NCBI GenBank assembly: GCA_046291695.1
Contig: JBKBSO010000001.1
Span: 186,001 to 250,000 of the forward strand
DNA: 64,000 nucleotides
Source: PNNG01 sp046291695
GTDB taxonomy: Bacteria > Bacteroidota > Bacteroidia > UBA7662
Direction: 5' to 3'
Every line of letters begins with the position of its first letter. Positions within the stretch are counted from its first letter, which is position 1. Positions 63,301 through 64,000 of this stretch are shown in pieces. The notes beneath the pieces are model-generated. The model did no database searches and was not told where the DNA came from. It worked only from the letters and a program-made list of their open reading frames with translations. The translations under genes were made by a program, and so were the position numbers.

Positions 63301-64000
63301 ATGAGAAAGCACCTGCTTCTATTGGGCCTTGGCCTATGTATATTCAATGGATCGCTGCTGGCACAACACGCCTGGTTACACCCCGAGCTTGAAAATAGGC
63401 TGCAGCAAAATGAGCAAGGCACCGAACGTATCGGACTTTACCTGAACGAACAGCTTGAAGTTGTACCCCTCAAGTACGAAATGGCGGCCGCCGGTTATAC
63501 TGCCGCTGAACGTGCCCGGCGCGTAATCCGCGAAGCCCATGCCTTACAGGAACGCAGTCAAAAACCTGTGCTGGAGCGTTTGTTATCGCGCTACCCGCAG
63601 ATGGAGCTCGTGCATGCCTATTGGGTAGCCAATGTGTTGCTGGTAGAGGCCCCTTTGTCGCTAGTGCGCGAACTGCAGCGGGAGCCCGGCATCGCCTTCA
63701 TCTTTGCCGATAAATCGTATCAAACTACCCTCATTGAGCCAACCGAAACGCAGCTACTCGACGGCAGTCCCGAAGTGCCGGGAGGTCGCGAACCGGGTCT
63801 CGACAACATCAACGCGCCAGCCATGTGGGCGCTCGGTTATACCGGTCGTGGTCGCAAGGCCTTTACCGTGGATACCGGTACCTGGACCGAACACCCGGCC
63901 CTGAACCACCGCTTTTTGGGCAATTACAAGCCCTTGAACCAGGGCTGGTTTAGCCTCGAAAGCCGCTTTCCTGTCGATCGCCCTTCGCACCATGGCACCC
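63301..64000 (+). CDS. S8 subtilisin-like serine peptidase 3 of tandem array (3' truncated by window)
   Basis: An open frame from the ATG at 63301 to the window edge (233 residues). It has a signal peptide (LLLLGLGLCIFNGSLLAQ), a propeptide and the beginning of the S8 domain with Asp191 (TVDTGTW) and His231 (PSHHGT). The EVPGGREPGLDNINAPAMW and GYTGRGRKA segments match the corresponding parts of the first two array members. The catalytic Ser and sorting domain lie outside the window. It follows the second member by one base. Confidence 0.9.
   Translation, partial: MRKHLLLLGLGLCIFNGSLLAQHAWLHPELENRLQQNEQGTERIGLYLNEQLEVVPLKYEMAAAGYTAAERARRVIREAHALQERSQKPVLERLLSRYPQMELVHAYWVANVLLVEAPLSLVRELQREPGIAFIFADKSYQTTLIEPTETQLLDGSPEVPGGREPGLDNINAPAMWALGYTGRGRKAFTVDTGTWTEHPALNHRFLGNYKPLNQGWFSLESRFPVDRPSHHGT

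Noticed and set aside
1..64000. CRISPR array, tRNA, rRNA, insertion sequence or phage genes
   Set aside because: No regular spaced repeats, cloverleaf-like T-loops or transposase/integrase frames were found by eye; a covariance and profile search could still find short RNA genes.

Overview
The window is a stretch of Bacteroidota chromosome. The evidence is: C-terminal type IX secretion (T9SS) sorting domains on several secreted proteins; a TonB receptor paired with a DUF4249 lipoprotein; DUF4199, BatA/vWA and DUF2490 proteins; and several promoters of the Bacteroidota form TTTG-N18/19-TAnnTTTG (clearest before rplS and before the 57780 protease). The order or family cannot be fixed from the sequence. 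No tRNA, rRNA, CRISPR array, insertion sequence or phage gene was seen.

Layout. 1-4752: the 3' part of a T9SS-sorted subtilase, then a TonB receptor and a DUF4249 lipoprotein (cell surface). 4787-15180: mostly metabolism: trxB, an HxlR regulator, a FAD oxidoreductase, a membrane protein, an OmpH/Skp-like protein with an acyl-CoA carboxylase beta subunit, paaN, a PaaE-type reductase and nspC. 15369-22059: a T9SS cargo protein, a decayed peptidase remnant, rplS, a yeast-like cytosine deaminase coupled to mpl, a metallo-beta-lactamase-fold hydrolase, a small HAD protein and a DUF3052 protein. 22362-29506: a minus-strand operon (multihaem cytochrome/TPR, mltG, thioesterase, BrkB), divergent from valS. 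29646-32049: an AT-rich patch with a beta-barrel protein and a lipoprotein gene broken by two compensating homopolymer indels. 32277-39618: a tightly packed minus-strand operon (BatA/vWA protein, non-catalytic dihydroorotase homologue, acidic protein, two DUF4199 proteins, GT2, GT4). 39749-47686: Mpo1-like protein, M1 aminopeptidase, PhoH, 7TM-HD phosphodiesterase and thiolase, with two copies of a non-coding repeat flanking phoH. 47740-57447: two paralogous copies, in opposite orientation, of an uncharacterised two-gene cassette (a large secreted MORN-like/helical protein plus a DUF2490 beta-barrel), separated by a serine hydrolase and a third, inverted copy of the repeat. 57780-64000: three tandem paralogous T9SS subtilases, the last cut by the window end.

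Most worth following up: the duplicated cassette (each copy with a different third partner gene, one copy carrying an in-frame stop), the mosaic non-coding repeat family (two copies about 94% identical by eye over about 170 bases), the dihydroorotase homologue that has lost nearly all of its metal ligands, and the subtilase array. Interrupted reading frames occur at 30550-32049, 51342 and 17620-17813. Three of the lesions are one-base homopolymer changes and could be assembly errors, so they should be checked before being called pseudogenes.
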